From NCBI GenBank assembly GCA_018857735.1, contig JABMCL010001551.1, positions 424,501 to 488,500 of the forward strand: 64,000 nucleotides of DNA, given 5' to 3'. The DNA is from Alviniconcha marisindica. Taxonomy: Eukaryota > Mollusca > Gastropoda > Provannidae. Position 1 is the first letter of the stretch, and each line of letters starts with the position of its first letter. Both the position numbers and the translations under genes were made by a program. Positions 33,578 to 48,477 of the stretch are shown piece by piece. The notes below the pieces were generated by a model that saw nothing but the letters and a program-made list of their open reading frames with translations, was not told where the DNA came from and did not search any database.

Positions 33578-36500
33578 GCTCCATCACCCCGCTCACTTCC
33601 CAAATCTGCTGTTTCACGTTGTTACCCCGCCGTGGTTGCTGTGGGCCAGGGAGGTTAGGCAGGCGGGGCAGTGGATGGATGGTGAAGCCAGTTAGTTACA
33701 GTTGGTTATGCTTCGATGGACCACCTTTGTGACCAGCCATACTAGACCAGAGGTGCTCTGTTCTGCTTCTCCTTCTCACCCCCCACCCCCCCAACCCACC
33801 CCCCTCCCTTTTTTTGAAACTTCAAATGCTTTTGACCTGTTGTTGACTTTTGTTTTTCTCCCAGTTTTTGTTTTGTTGTTGTTGTTTTGGAGGGGATGGG
33901 GGCTTGTTTGTTTAGTTCAGCGTTCCCCCACCCCGCTTCCCCTCTTCCTGCAGTTTTTCCTTGCATGTACAAGTTCAGAATCTGTATTGAAATTTTATGC
34001 TGTTCTTGGTTTGATGAAATTTGGGTATGCTGGTCTGTGGAGAGACTAGCATCATTCTGGCCCTTGTTGTAATGTCGCTTTGCAAAGGTTTTATTTTAGG
34101 TCTGATCTGAATCAGTGAATGTGCAGGCTGTTCAGTTGTGAAGGCAAGGTAATGAATACTCTGCATTGTTAAAATATTTTTTTTAGCTGATCTCCAGTTT
34201 TCTGCAATTTCTTTTTCTTCAGCTGAATTTGAGGAATGAAGAAATGAGTTTTATTACATGTTGGACATAATTTGTTTGTCCCATTTTAGTTGACAGAACA
34301 GTAAAACTTCTGGTTTAGTATGGATCACAGTTGAGCTACTGGTGTGTGGTAAAAAGATAGCTTGTTATGAGTGATAGATTGATAGTGGCATCAGGTCCAG
34401 TTGCTGTATGGTTCTAGGGATCGTCAGCTTGCATGTTGTCTGAATGGCTAGTACCGTAGTAGATATTTCATCTTTTTATCTTACTCACGTGCAACTCATT
34501 TACCCTGTTTGAAACCTCCCTAAAGATTCGGCTTACAGCGAATGTGGCATTTTCATGCCAGTAAAAATCAGTCGGAGTTGAAATTCTTTCTTCAACCAGA
34601 TCTGAATAAGTTTTCTGAATAAGACCCCCAACTTTCCCCTTTGCATTTGGACTTTGATGCCCTGCAGTAGTTCTTAACTTCAAGTGAATTTAACTGCGAT
34701 TGCAACAGCAGTATACACTTGCATAGCTGAGACCTTATTCAGTTTGTTTGTACATGCTGACTCTGATTTTTTTTAAATAATTTTTTTAAGAGCTAGCCTA
34801 TTTTTTCAGCAAACTAACATCAACCACTTTTGCTCCATATGCAGGTTTCTAAGTCTCATCACCTCTGCATACTTACCTAGAAATCCCTGTACAGATCTTT
34901 GATTACCTGTCACTTCGCCCCTGATATGACCGATGTGGTTGGATGGGCATCAAAAGTCATTTGTTTGCCTACTTACCTGATCACTTTTACATTTGACACC
35001 ACTCAGAATTCTGATCTTGAATTGTACTTTCACTCCTACTTCGCTTACTACTGTACCTTATCCAGGTTTTAGTCTGGTGTGAATATAGATTTACATAACC
35101 TGATGGTAGATGTTAGGCTGATGTGGTGGGATGCATGTAGCGTGTCTTGCATTGTGTAGTAGGTATTATATATATTTATAGTGTGCATATTTTGCATGTA
35201 TCACCAAGACATTAATGTAATGCCAATAGACTTTTCATGTTGGTGAATGAACTGTTAGACAGCTTGGACTGAAAAGGAGTGCAAATGTGTTGGACTGAGT
35301 GTACTTGTTTGAGAAACATTACATGTAACTGCATGTATTTCATGTTCTCATTATGAATGAGTGCAAGAATGTTTAAGTAAATATCGCTTTTTATTTTAGC
35401 ATACTTTTCCTCTTTTTTTCTTCTTTTTTCTTTAGTGGGAGTTGGGGAGTTAAAGTAAACATGTTGCTTAATGTCCACAGAAACCGCAAGGCATAGGGAT
35501 AGGCAAGAGTTGGGAGGTGGGAGGTTCTCTGAGCTTTTAATCTAAACATTATCTCTTTTACTTATTTATATTTTTTATTTGTGTATTTTAAAAACAATTC
35601 TTCCAATAATTGATACATTTACATTTTCCTTCTTTTCTAATTATAAACAAATGGTGGACTGCATTTCTTGCTGTTTTGTTTTGATACGTCTGAATAGTAG
35701 TCTGTGACTGGATGACTGTCTTTGCCGAGTCGGGTTCAGTTGAAGTGCTGTGACATGGAAACTAGCGTTGGCATGCTGGCTTGTGATTTGTTAGCCCCGT
35801 CTCAGCAGCATCCCTTTGCATCAGACATTCACAACTGGATCTCTTTTTTTTTGAGTTTTGGAGGAATGTGTTTGTAACTGATTGCCCTGTACCTGTTTCG
35901 GTTTGCATTTCTGTCTTCATTTTTTTAATTTATTTTTTTATTGGGAATCATCTTGCACAAAATTCAGTAAACAAGCTTTTTATTTCTCTTCCCATTTATT
36001 TATTCTATTTTGGGGCCTGAAGCGTGAGGGAGTTGAAAGAGTGATTTAATAATGGAGGTATGGTGTTTGTGAGTGTTAAAATAGTCTGCTGGAAAAAGAA
36101 CTTTTTGAAAAATGGAATCTGGTCATGACTAGTTTTTTTTTGCGTCATCAGTATGCTGCAGGTTTCTTGACCATAAGATATGTGTGATGTTTTCAGTCTG
36201 CATGCTGGGCATTTTCGCTGCCAGGTTATATTACATGGCTGCTTTTTAATCAGATTCAGAGTCCTTGTGCTTGCATTCAGTCAGGGAATTTCCACTTTTC
36301 ACGAATATAGATCATCATGTTGCCTGGCATACTGCAGAGTAAAAGAAAGAAAGTCCTCCTGTTCTGACATGCTACGAAACCAATGCAAGGGTGTGGGCTG
36401 GCTCATGAAATCCTCAAATCCTGATGGAAAAGTGGGTAAATCAGAAAGTTCCTGAATTTAAATGATGCCAATTTTTCCCCGCTTCAAGTCAGATCCTCTT

Positions 36501-39365
36501 TTTCAAGTATTATTTGTAGGTGATCATGTTTAACTTTAAAGTTCACTTGCTTTCAGCCTGACAGAAACTGGCTAAATTAGCCATAGCAGTTCCAGACTTT
36601 TCATTATGGCTCCACGCCTTTTACAGGATTCCTGGCCCTTGACTACCAGTGCAGCCCCCTGAACTCCTAGCATCATTTCAGTTTAAAAAGTGTTTTTTAA
36701 GTGGCCAGCTTCCAGCCTTGCCAAACAGCATTCATGCTGGATGACTTACCATAGTGCTGATGTGTAATATGGTTCCACACTTGCTCTTTAGACCAGATGA
36801 TGCCACAGTTCCCTGGAGAAACAGATAATCAAATCTCATTACCATTTCTTGCAAGCCTGCTAGTGTGTCACCTTTGTGGATGAGAGAGTGAGAGCAAGAT
36901 GTTCATGAAGTTATGCACTTGTTAGTCATTTATTCAATGGAGTGAATGATGTTGAACATTGTTTTCGGAGTGTTGATATTTCATTTGAAACTTCCCGTGC
37001 AACTTGGTTTTATTGTGATATATAGAAAAGTACTGTTGCAGTTGTGTATGTGTACAGCTGTGTATGGCCAACATGAAAACAGACTATATATAGCTTGAAG
37101 ATGGTTGTCGATGCAGCTCTGTGTTGATATGTGGTAGACTAGCAAACAGAACATTGCTGCTCTGTGTTCTGTAAATGTCTTCTTGTGAGTTTGAGGCAGA
37201 CACAACGTTGTTTTTTTGTGATCTCCTGGTTTTGTCTTTCTCGCTTTTTTGTATCCTGACATGTTGGACTTCTGTTTTAGTTCTAGGTTTGGCTTTTTTT
37301 ACTAATTTTTTGTTTGTTTTTGTTTTCATTTTCATTTTATGGGAAACTGTTTGTTCCCTACTTTGTAAAGTGTACATTTTGTTACATTTGATTTTCTTTT
37401 TTCTTTTTTCTTTTTTCTTTTTTTTGATGGGGGGGAGGGTCACTTCACCTGTATTCCTATAAAAAGGCAATCAGCATTCCGAAAGTCATTTTAAAAATTG
37501 TTTTCTGACTTTGTTTCATTGTTCATGCCATGATTTGTGTACCATTATAGTATGGCTTTGGTTGTATATATATATAAAGCTGTGCATCTCCTTTTTTTCC
37601 CCAAAGGGAGGCTGGGGATGTCTGATGCCTCACCCCTGTCTGGAATCTCAGGGCTGTCAGTTGATTCCCCTTTCCTGTCTCCATTTTGATTTTCTGCCTT
37701 GTCCTCTTGCTCTTTCTGTCTTGTCATTTTTCTGCTAATGGTTCATTCTTCTAAGTTTTTGCCAGAAAACTTAAACATTTTTTAGTAAGGCTTTTTTGTA
37801 TGGCTCTTGTTGAGCAGCTAGGAGATAATAGTTGGTGGGTAGTATGTGCAGCTTGCTGCCATATGGCATTGGTATTTGCCATTACACATTTTTATAACTT
37901 TAAAAAAAATATGATTTTTTTCTGTCCATTCTTTTCTTCTTTAATCTGGTATCAATAAATTAGACAGAATGGTTGATGATACCAGCATGTCCTTGTCTTA
38001 TGTACTCTTTAACAAGGGTTATATTGAAGGGACTAACTTTGAAAAAAATTGTTTGCTGTTTGCGTATGTATATTTTGATTTATCTTTGCGTAGGGACTGG
38101 TTTTGTGGAGTGACTGGAGAAAAGATTTATATTATGAGAAGAGTTTTGAAATGTGAATTTGCTTATGACAGAGTTCGATTGTCCTGAGGTGACCCTGTGC
38201 GTTTTTTACAGGACATTTCAATCCAATTACTAACTATTTAACTAACTTTCTTTTTATAGTATTATGATGTAATTGTGATTATTAGCTCTGTTTGAGGGCA
38301 TGGTGAAATTACAGTATATATTGCTTACATTTTTTCGTCTGAAGGGGTTAGGTTTTGTTTGCTTTGAGCTCACACATTTTTGCAATGTTCCTTGTCCGAG
38401 AGTTGTGTGAATGCATTTCTTCTTTCTTCTTCAGTTTTTTGTTTTTGTTTTTTTGTTTTTGGTCTTGAACTGCTGGAGGAAGAATCTAAAACAAGGTGAC
38501 TTGGCGCCTGCATTCAGAAGAAGACAGAAAAAATCAAAACAGTTTAAAATATGAAGATATTTAATTCAGGCCGGACAAAACAGCGTGTCAACAGACATTA
38601 TTACTGAACTCGCCATTTGGGGAAGAAACCTGGCATTTTGTAGAACTTGCATGGCTATTTGATTTATGGGATAGTTGAACTTGCATGGCTATTTGATTTG
38701 TGGGATGGTCGAACTTGCATGGCTATTTGATTCGTGGGATAGTCGAACTTGCATGGCTATTTGATTCATAGGATAGCGAACTTGCGTGGCTATGTGATTT
38801 GTGGGATAGTCAGTACCCAGTGGTGTTGGCTGTTTGAGCACCACTGTTCAGTATTTGCAGCAGGGCATTGAAACATAGATTGCATTGATAGTCGGATAAC
38901 AGATTACAACAGTTTTGCAATATATATAAGCTGTGGATTTTAAGGTTGTTTGGAAAAATCACTTCTGCAAGGAAACTGTTAATGTCTTCTAATATATAGA
39001 TTTAGTTTTTCCCCATTAGTCTTCCCTTTTTGTTAATATTCTTGGCTTTGAGGGATGCTGCAAATGTTGTGTAGGTTTTCTCCAGGGCAGTTTTTTTTTT
39101 TTTTTTTTTTCACTCATTGCTGCAGGTGTGTGTCAAGATTGATTTGTGTCTGTTTCACCCTCCCCAGTGGAGGAGGGTTTGCAATGGGTTCACTCACACT
39201 GTACGTAGCCCCCTGTGTGCAGTGCTGTAGAGAGGTGGAGGTGGCTGTCATTATTGTATCAGTATGCACTGTAGACTACTATCGTGTTGTGCTCTTTATC
39301 TCATTACCTCTCGTTGTTGTGCATATTTCATCGTGATAAACCCAATAAAATTACCACTGCCTGAA
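33578..39365 (+). other. Probable long 3' UTR of synaptogyrin
   Basis: The 5.8 kb after the stop codon is T-rich on the plus strand and has no coding exon on either strand. AATAAA signals lie at 37954-37959 and 39344-39349; the second is followed by a GT-rich tract (39370-39385), as expected downstream of a cleavage site. A short family A tail fragment is at about 35456-35500. The extent is inferred. Confidence 0.5.
38643..38815. repeat. Tandem repeat, about 35-bp unit, five copies
   Basis: GAACTTGCATGGCTATTTGA followed by TTTGTGGGATAGTC recurs five times with small changes. It lies within the likely synaptogyrin 3' UTR. Confidence 0.9.
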
Positions 39366-40026
39366 GTTTATGTGTGTGTGTGTGTGAGAGAGAGAGGAAG
39401 AGAGTGTATGTTCAGTTTGAGCAAGAAGGCAAGAAAAATACTGAATGCAAAAGAGTTAGAAGAACTGTTAAAAAAAAAAAAAAAAAAGTTACCCTGTCTT
39501 GAATTGGAATCAAACCAATACCTTCACTATATATCATCACGTAAATGCACAACATTGCAATAAAAAGCAGTATCTCGGTGTCACAACAGTGCCGAATGAT
39601 TTGGGTGCGTTTGTATCAATTATTAATTATAGAACCTGGGGTAAATGTTTGAAATAATTGTCTGTGTAAATTGTAATATAACTTTAATGTGGCATAAAGT
39701 GAATGCTTTATCATGAGCGGCAGGCATCAAGTCACAGCAGTGACCAGAACTTGGATTCTCAGAGCAACTGATTAAGCGGATGAACAGCAGTGTGAGCCAC
39801 TGTATTGTTTCGTTAATTGTGAGTGGCCGAGTCACAAAACAGTATTGATAAATTGGCCACAACTTTGTTGAATGAACGTTAAACTTTACAGCATATATAT
39901 TACACACACACACCGTATTATTACACAGTGCCTATTGTGTCTCGTCCACAATGGGAGGGGTCAGCAGCCGCAGAGCGGTAACAAGAACAACAACTACAGT
40001 ACTCTCCTTATTGGCCCAATGCAGCC

Positions 40027-40190
40027 ATGGTTATCTCTCTTGAAGTCCTCTCTAGAAATTCGAGGCTGTCGCCAGACTTGTCAGTCGACCCTTCTGACTT
40101 TGCTGTATCTTCTCGAGGCTCCTACCCTTCGCTGCAGCTAGAAGACTGCAACCATTACAGTGTTTTCAGCACCAATCAGTCACTTAACAA
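40027..40190 (+). CDS. Possible first coding exon, unknown protein
   Basis: The start GCAGCCATGG is a strong translation-start context. The frame reads MVISLEVLSRNSRLSPDLSV and continues Ser-rich to CNHYSVFSTNQSLN. A possible donor is AACAA|GTCAGT at about 40190. No matching downstream exon or family is recognised, and a (CA)n repeat begins 30 bp later. It may be chance. Confidence 0.15.
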
Positions 40191-40217
40191 GTCAGTGAAA
40201 TTATCGAGCCGGCTGTG

Positions 40218-40245
40218 CACACACACACACACACTGACACACCAG

Positions 40246-40295
<50 letters not shown>

Positions 40296-40410
40296 GGCAC
40301 ACTCAGTACACACGACTCACACACACACACACACTCAGTACACATGATTCACACACACACACACACACTCAGTACACATGATTCACATTCACACACACAC
40401 ACACCGTCAA
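40218..40410. repeat. Interrupted (CA)n / (CT)n repeat
   Basis: CA runs broken by a CT run (about 40245-40265) and by three copies of ACTCAGTACACA with variable following bases. Confidence 0.9.
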
Positions 40411-40620
40411 TGAAGTTAGCCTGTGAAGGGTCCAGCTGCACAGGCTAATCTGCCGTTCAGTGACTACTCAAAGGTCAAGAAGGACTTTTGCCACACTTCG
40501 TCTGCGAAGCCGTGAATCCACCTGTCCACGCTAGTTGACACGTGACTGCTGGGTGAACACCGGCCGTGGGACGCCTCTCAGCCAAGGTGGGCCAGGTGAC
40601 AAAACTAAAAAAGAAGAAAG

Positions 40621-40626
<6 letters not shown>

Positions 40627-40654
<28 letters not shown>
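40627..40654. repeat. Poly-G run
   Basis: A G run of about 28 bases after AAAGAAAGAG. Confidence 0.9.
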
Positions 40655-40895
40655 AACTGAGGTAGGGGAAAAAATCGGTGTCCTCCACTGCCTCGAAAAG
40701 ACCCAGATTGGCCCATCCGTAAAGCTAGTAAGCTGAGGGCCTGGGATCGGCATCTGCTTCGGCTCACCTCAGTTTCTGTTCAGTCAAAAGCGGTAGCACA
40801 TCGTCCGTTGTGACTTTGCCCCTGACATTAATTAACAGAACATTAATTTAAGGAAACATTAAATGACTGTGTTGGCCAGGAGCATTGTTCCTCTA

Positions 40896-41213
40896 AGTAA
40901 TCATGTGCTTAACGTCCACAGAAACCGTACGGCTTATTAGGGACGGGGAGAAGGGGGGATGGGGTTATGGAGGTGAGGGGATAGGGAGACTATAATAGCG
41001 AGTCTACAATGTCACCACCAGAATGACGCCTGCATTAAGATGGGCAGTGAAGAGAGCCATTTTAATCAGTGTTTCATTAACTATGAGGGACAAAGTCACA
41101 AGACAGTGTCCAGAGACGACAATTTTTTAAGAGAAAGGAGAACCGAAGCGGATTCGAACCGAGATCCCTCTGCTTACCAGCCTAACGCCTTACCGCTAGG
41201 CCAAACCGGCTCA
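40896..41213 (-). mobile_element. Family A SINE
   Basis: Runs from the tail (GTGCTTAACGTCCACAGAAA) to the tRNA-like head (CCGCTAGGCCAAACCGGCTC). It is nearly full length, with an intact B-box region GGATTCGAACCG. Confidence 0.88.
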
Positions 41214-41525
41214 CCATCCCCAACCGGTTCCCCATCCCCAACCGTTGATTTATATGATCAATTCGGAACAGGCTTGGCCAAGTACTAGGTAACACTGCGG
41301 CAACTGCCGGACTGAGTTGTTGATGCTACTCAGTGAGTTTGTCTTTCTCATCACAAGAGGAAGAGAGGTTTTTGATACGCTTAGTGGTAACAGCCGCATA
41401 GAATGAAATATTGCGTGGCAGAGAAATTATCAAGCGCAGTATGAATTAAGTGCCTGTTGCGAAAAGTATAAATATCTCGATCCAGTAACATGTGTCTCCT
41501 TTTTTTTCTTTCTTTTTTTTTGTGT

Positions 41526-41765
41526 GGTTGTGGTTGTGGTTTGTGGAAACTGTCTTGTGACTTTGTCCATCACTTTCTACTGAAACATTAAAATGGCTCT
41601 CATCGCTGTCCATCTTAATGCAGGAATCATTCTGGTGGTGACAGTGTAGCGATAGGTATATAATCTCCCTCTTCCCCCACCTCCATACCCACTTCCCCCC
41701 ATTCTCTCCGTCCCTAATAAGCCTTGCGGTTTCTGTGGACGTTAAGCACCATGTTTACTTACTTA
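41526..41765 (+). mobile_element. Family A SINE lacking its tRNA head
   Basis: Begins in the body at GTTGTGGTTTGTGG and runs to the 3' module and the CTTACTTAC tail. The 5' end is truncated. Confidence 0.85.
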
Positions 41766-41979
41766 CATGTATCTCAGTTTGTACCTGGCCTACCCGTTCC
41801 TACTGAGCCGCCGCCTCGCTTGACAAGACTTGAAAAGGTGAAAAGTTGAAAAGTTTGGTCCTTTTGATAATAATATGATAAATGCACTTCTGTTGCTCTC
41901 AATTCGGCTTTGGGATGGTGTGAGGCTTAAAGCGCTACTGACATGAACGACCGAGAAACAACAAAACACTGAGGAAAAC

Positions 41980-42050
<71 letters not shown>

Positions 42051-42136
42051 ACGTGCGTGCGTGCGTGCGTGTGTGTGTGTGTGTGAATGTGTGCGTGCGT
42101 GTGTGGTGTGTGTGTGTCTGTGTGTGTGTGCGTGTC

Positions 42137-42150
<14 letters not shown>
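41980..42150. repeat. (GT)n with GC interruptions
   Basis: A long GT run followed by GTGC/GTGTC variants and a short GA run to about 42170. Confidence 0.95.
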
Positions 42151-42167
<17 letters not shown>

Positions 42168-42856
42168 GGAGAGCCAGATCCAGACAGACAGACAGACAGA
42201 AGCCTAAATATTGGTTAAAGTTACTAAAGTACACAACCTCATTTACAATTCACACAACTTAAGTTCTCTCTGTATACCTCACTCTCGGCACGCGTGTCAT
42301 ACGCACACACTTTCTCTACATGGGCTCTTCCCTCCCCCTCCCTCCCCGCCGACTAATCACCTGTGAAAACGTCAGCAGCCTATTAAACAAAACAAAACAA
42401 CAACAAAAACTCACGCACAGTAGATAGGAGTAAAGAGAAGGGGTCTGAGAGGTTTTGAAATGTGAGAGAGAACTTACAGTGGCTAGTTTTTACCATACTT
42501 ATCATCTTCCTTTCCAGGCTCTTCGCTACCTCCCACTACCTTAATTCTGTCCGACGGTTAAACTAGTACTGTAGTAGCCGCCCATGAAGTATGACAGAGC
42601 GCAGGCCTGGGCCGGAGTGTCGAGTTGTCCTTCACACACCTTGCCGTTATAATGTCACGCAGCCGGAAAAGGTGAAGGGGGAAGGGCGTTTCAGTCAGTT
42701 TCATGCGTGCGTTTGGCTGTCTACACACATACGAGGTGTACTCTGAACGTTTCGTGACTGTCTTGGAGCACCTGCCTGGCAGGGTGATGTCAGAAATGAA
42801 ATACAAGGATACAAGAGAATAAAGATATTTATTCGCCAATGACATTAAATTTGTGC

Positions 42857-42903
42857 ACAGTCACTGATGTAATTGTATACAATAAGATTACATCAGTGAC
42901 TGT
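42857..42903. other. Perfect 17-bp inverted repeat (hairpin)
   Basis: ACAGTCACTGATGTAAT at 42857-42873 is exactly the reverse complement of 42887-42903, with a 13-nt loop. The arms extend a few bases further with one gap (TTTGT/ACAAA). Confidence 0.9.
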
Positions 42904-43185
42904 ACAAACTTTTTTCAAAATACACATTAACTTGTTGATCAAACACCCCTGGAAGTATATGACCATTCGATCTTTGCTTTGGCGGCCCTGGTGCTTCAGA
43001 GGCCGGCGTGGTCACAGTCATGATTTATTATTACTTCATGAACTGAACAGGAATTTAACGAATGAATTTGATGGCTACGTTTAATAAGCATACTCAATGC
43101 AGACTGCCCATGCCAGACAGCACCAGCAAAAATGCTGCAAGTTTTGGCCCCATGGAGCTGCGCTGTCACGTGGGGCAACTTGAGT

Positions 43186-43489
43186 AAAATAAGTAAACAT
43201 GGTGCTTAACGTCCACAGAAACCACAAGGCTTATAAGGGACGGGGAGAAGGGGGGGAAAGGGGTATGGGGGTGGGGGGAGAAGGAGATTATATACCTATC
43301 GCTACACTGTCACCACCAGAATGATTCCTGCATTAAGGTGGGCAGCGATGAGAGCCATTTTAATGTTTCATAAATGAGGGACAAAGTCACAAGACAATGT
43401 CCACAGACCACAACTTTTGAAGAGAAAGGAGAACCGAAGCAGATTCGAACCGAGGTCCCTCTGCTTACCAGCCTAACGCCTAACGGTCG
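43186..43489 (-). mobile_element. Family A SINE
   Basis: Runs from GTAAACATGGTGCTTAACGT to the head, which breaks off at CAGCCTAACGCCTAACG where a C element begins. Confidence 0.85.
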
Positions 43490-43745
43490 AGGTGACCAAC
43501 CTGGGCTCCCGGTCCCTATGATGATGAAGTGATGCTTTATGTCCTCAAATGTCAGTTGACATATTAGGGACAAGTTGTGACCAATGCCGAGGCACGGTTC
43601 AATAATTCTTTACGTCCACGGAAACCAGAAGGCTCGTTAGGACGGACAGCTCAGGACGGCCACCTCGACTCTCACACAGCTCCTGAACTATGCCCCGGTC
43701 CCTAATAAGCCTGATGGTTTATATGGACGTGAAGCAACATTGAAT
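43490..43745 (+). mobile_element. Family C element split by family B
   Basis: C-element sequence (GTCGAGGTGACC...CCCGGTCCCTA) is interrupted at 43519-43693 by a minus-strand B copy and resumes at TAATAAGCCTGATGG. The duplication CCCGGTCCCTA flanks B at 43508-43518 and 43694-43704. Confidence 0.82.
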
Positions 43746-43799
43746 TGAAATCCAAACCATCGGACCGACCTAAATTTAAGAAGGGCCAGGACGGAGACT

Positions 43800-43920
43800 C
43801 AGCCTTGTCTCAGAGCTCAGGAGCTGTGTGAAAGTCGAGGTGGCCGTCCTGGGCCCTCCGTCCCTAATAAGCCTTATGGTTTCTGTGGACGCCGTAAAGC
43901 AACATTTAAAGAAGAACAGC
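43800..43920 (+). mobile_element. Family C element fragment
   Basis: GAGCTCAGGAGCTGTGTGAA, then GTCGAGGTGGCC, then CCGTCCCTAATAAGCCTTATGG, ending GTAAAGCAACATTTAAAGAAG. Confidence 0.8.
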
Positions 43921-44867
43921 CTTGAAGACGAGACCCAGACTGACCGTCCTATCGCCCAGTGCTGCTACCACCATGGACCTAATAGGGTATATAGATCCAT
44001 GGCTACCACACTCTCCAAGCCTCTCCAAACCTCGCCTTCCGGCGCCTTCCCCCCCCCACCCATTCCCCTCAACCCCCACTTTTGTTTTTTGTTGTTGTTG
44101 CTTTGTTTGCCAAGCCCCCATGGAGCCGGCTTCTCGTGCCGGGGGTGTTTAAACTAAGTTGCTCCACCCCTTTCACTCCTTTCTTGCGTCTAGTTTCTCT
44201 CTACCTGCCCTTTCACCTATATTTCGTTCCAAAAACTCTCCACACAATACAACTAGGAGATAAACCTAAATTTTGTTGTTAGCCCTGATATAACCCTTTG
44301 TGGTTGACTGGGCTCAAAGCACTAACTAACTTTGTTTGCCAAGCACATCATTGTGGGTCTTTTATTCAGAACAGCATCCGTCCATTACAATATACTTTTC
44401 ATTCACTCGCTCTCCCTCTTCCCGCAACTCTTAGGCCGGATCTCAGTCCCCGCCAGTACCTGTTCGGAGACAACTCGGCGTTAAACGAGTTTGATTAACC
44501 AAGCAACCAACGAACAGCCCGGGCCAGTATCGTCTCAGTCAAATCTTTCAGATGGCCCCTCACACAGCGGCGCCGCAAAGAGTGACGCAATCGTGTGCGC
44601 GCGTCATTCAGTGGTGCAGAACAATCCAACCCAAAGGTCAGTCAGCGTCCGCTGTACCAGTGAAGCGTGTCGGTGGACTGGAGGGGCTCAGCTGCTGAAT
44701 AGACTGTTCGGGCTGACAGTGAATGATGACACGTCACTGACTTTAACAGCAGAAAGACCCACTACCTGTGTGAGAGTGATGTTGAATGAAGTGTTGTAGT
44801 GTGTTATGTAAAGTAGGGTTCTCTGTGCTCTAGGTTGCACCATACCCCCTCCCCCCCCCTTCCTTCT
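43921..44867. other. Intergenic, no gene seen
   Basis: A 102-codon frame at 44491-44799 has no recognisable domain. I do not support it as a gene. Confidence 0.3.
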
Positions 44868-45024
<157 letters not shown>

Positions 45025-45231
45025 TGATTGATTATGATTGATTGATTAAACTTTATTTCTCAACGGTGAAGATATTAGGACAAAGGCCGACTCACATATC
45101 TGCCGTTGCTACAGTACTACTAATAACCAAGACATTCACAGTGAAATATTATGATAGAAGGATATAGACAAATAGAACATCAATAATAATAATAAACGAG
45201 ACAGCGACCGCAACGGAAATGATAAAAAATA

Positions 45232-47149
<1,918 letters not shown>

Positions 47150-47228
<79 letters not shown>
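47150..47228. repeat. (CT)n microsatellite
   Basis: A pure CT run of about 79 bp. Confidence 0.97.
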
Positions 47229-47229
<1 letters not shown>

Positions 47230-47430
47230 AACGCACAAAAAGGCTGCAAGGAACGCTGACTTTAATCAGGCACCTCAAAACAAGAGCAAATTTTCAGTGG
47301 AAACTCCTGGCAGATGAGGCACTAGCAAACAATGATAAATAAAAACTGTCTGGTTGAAGAATTTTTCAACAAACTCCAGCACTAACTAAAACCAGATAAG
47401 AAGACATTTTTCATTTATCGTCTTTTGTTG

Positions 47431-48477
47431 GTGTGTTGGCTGTCTGTTTGTTGGTGTGTTGGCTGTCTGTTTGTTGGTGTGTTGGCTGTTTGTTGGTGTG
47501 TTGGCTGTCTGTTTGTTGGTGTGTTAGCTGTTTGTTGGTGTGTTAGCTGTCTGTTGGTGTGTTGGCTGTCTGTTTGTTGGTGTGTTGGCTGTCTGTTTGT
47601 TGGTGTGTTGGTTGTCTGTTTGTTGGTGTGCTGGCTGTCTGTTTGTTGGTGTATTGTCTGTCTGTTTGTTGGTGTGTTGTCTGTCTGTTTGTTGGTGTGT
47701 TGGCTGTTTGTTTGTTGGTGTGTTGGCTGTTTGTTGGTGTGTTGGCTGTCTGTGGCTGTCTGTTTGTTGGTGTGTTGGCTGTCTGTTTGTTGGTGTGTTG
47801 GCTGTCTGTTTGTTGGTGTGTTGGCTGTCTGTGGCTGTCTGTTTGTTGGTGTGTTGGCTGTCTGTCTGTTGGTGTGTTGGCTGTCTGTTTGTTGGATGTG
47901 TTGGCTGTCTGTTGTTGGTGTGTTGGCTGTCTGTGGCTGTCTGTTGTTGGTGTGTTGGCTGTCTGTTGTTGGTGTGTTGGCTGTCTGTGGCTGTCTGTTG
48001 TTGGTGTGTTGGCTGTCTGTTTTTTTGTTGGTGTGTTGGCTGTCTGTTTGTTGGTGTGTTGGCTGTCTGTTTGCTGGTGTGTTGGCTGATTGTTGGTGTG
48101 TTGGCTGTCTGTTTGTTGGTGTGTTGGCTGTCTGTTTGTTGGTGTGTTGGCTGTTTGTTGGTGTGTTGGCTGTCTGTCTGTTTGTTGGTGTGTTGGCTGT
48201 CTGTTTGTTGGTGTGTTGGCTGTCTGTGGCTGTCTGTTTGCTGGTGTGTTGGCTGTCTGTCTGTTGGTGTGTTGGCTGTCTGTTTGTTGGTGTGTTGGCT
48301 GTCTATTTGTTGGTGTATTGGCTGTCTGTTTGTTGGTGTGTTGGCTGTCTGTGGCTGTCTGTTTGTTGGTGTGTTGGCTGTCTGTTTGCTGGTGTGTTGG
48401 CTGATTGTTGGTGTGTTGGCTGTCTGTTTGTTGGTGTGTTGGCTGTCTGTTTGTTGGTGTGTTAGCTGTCTGTTTGT
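47431..48477. repeat. Minisatellite, 23-bp unit, about 1.05 kb
   Basis: The unit GTCTGTTTGTTGGTGTGTTG plus GCT recurs about 45-50 times, with shortened variants lacking TTT or adding GTGGCT. The unit holds no stop in the plus direction and is not a multiple of three, so all three plus frames stay open and give long Cys/Val/Leu/Trp-rich readings (up to 346 codons). These are artefacts of the repeat. Confidence 0.95.

Noticed and set aside
44491..44799. 102-codon frame between repeat blocks
   Set aside because: No domain, no conserved pattern and no splice or poly(A) support.
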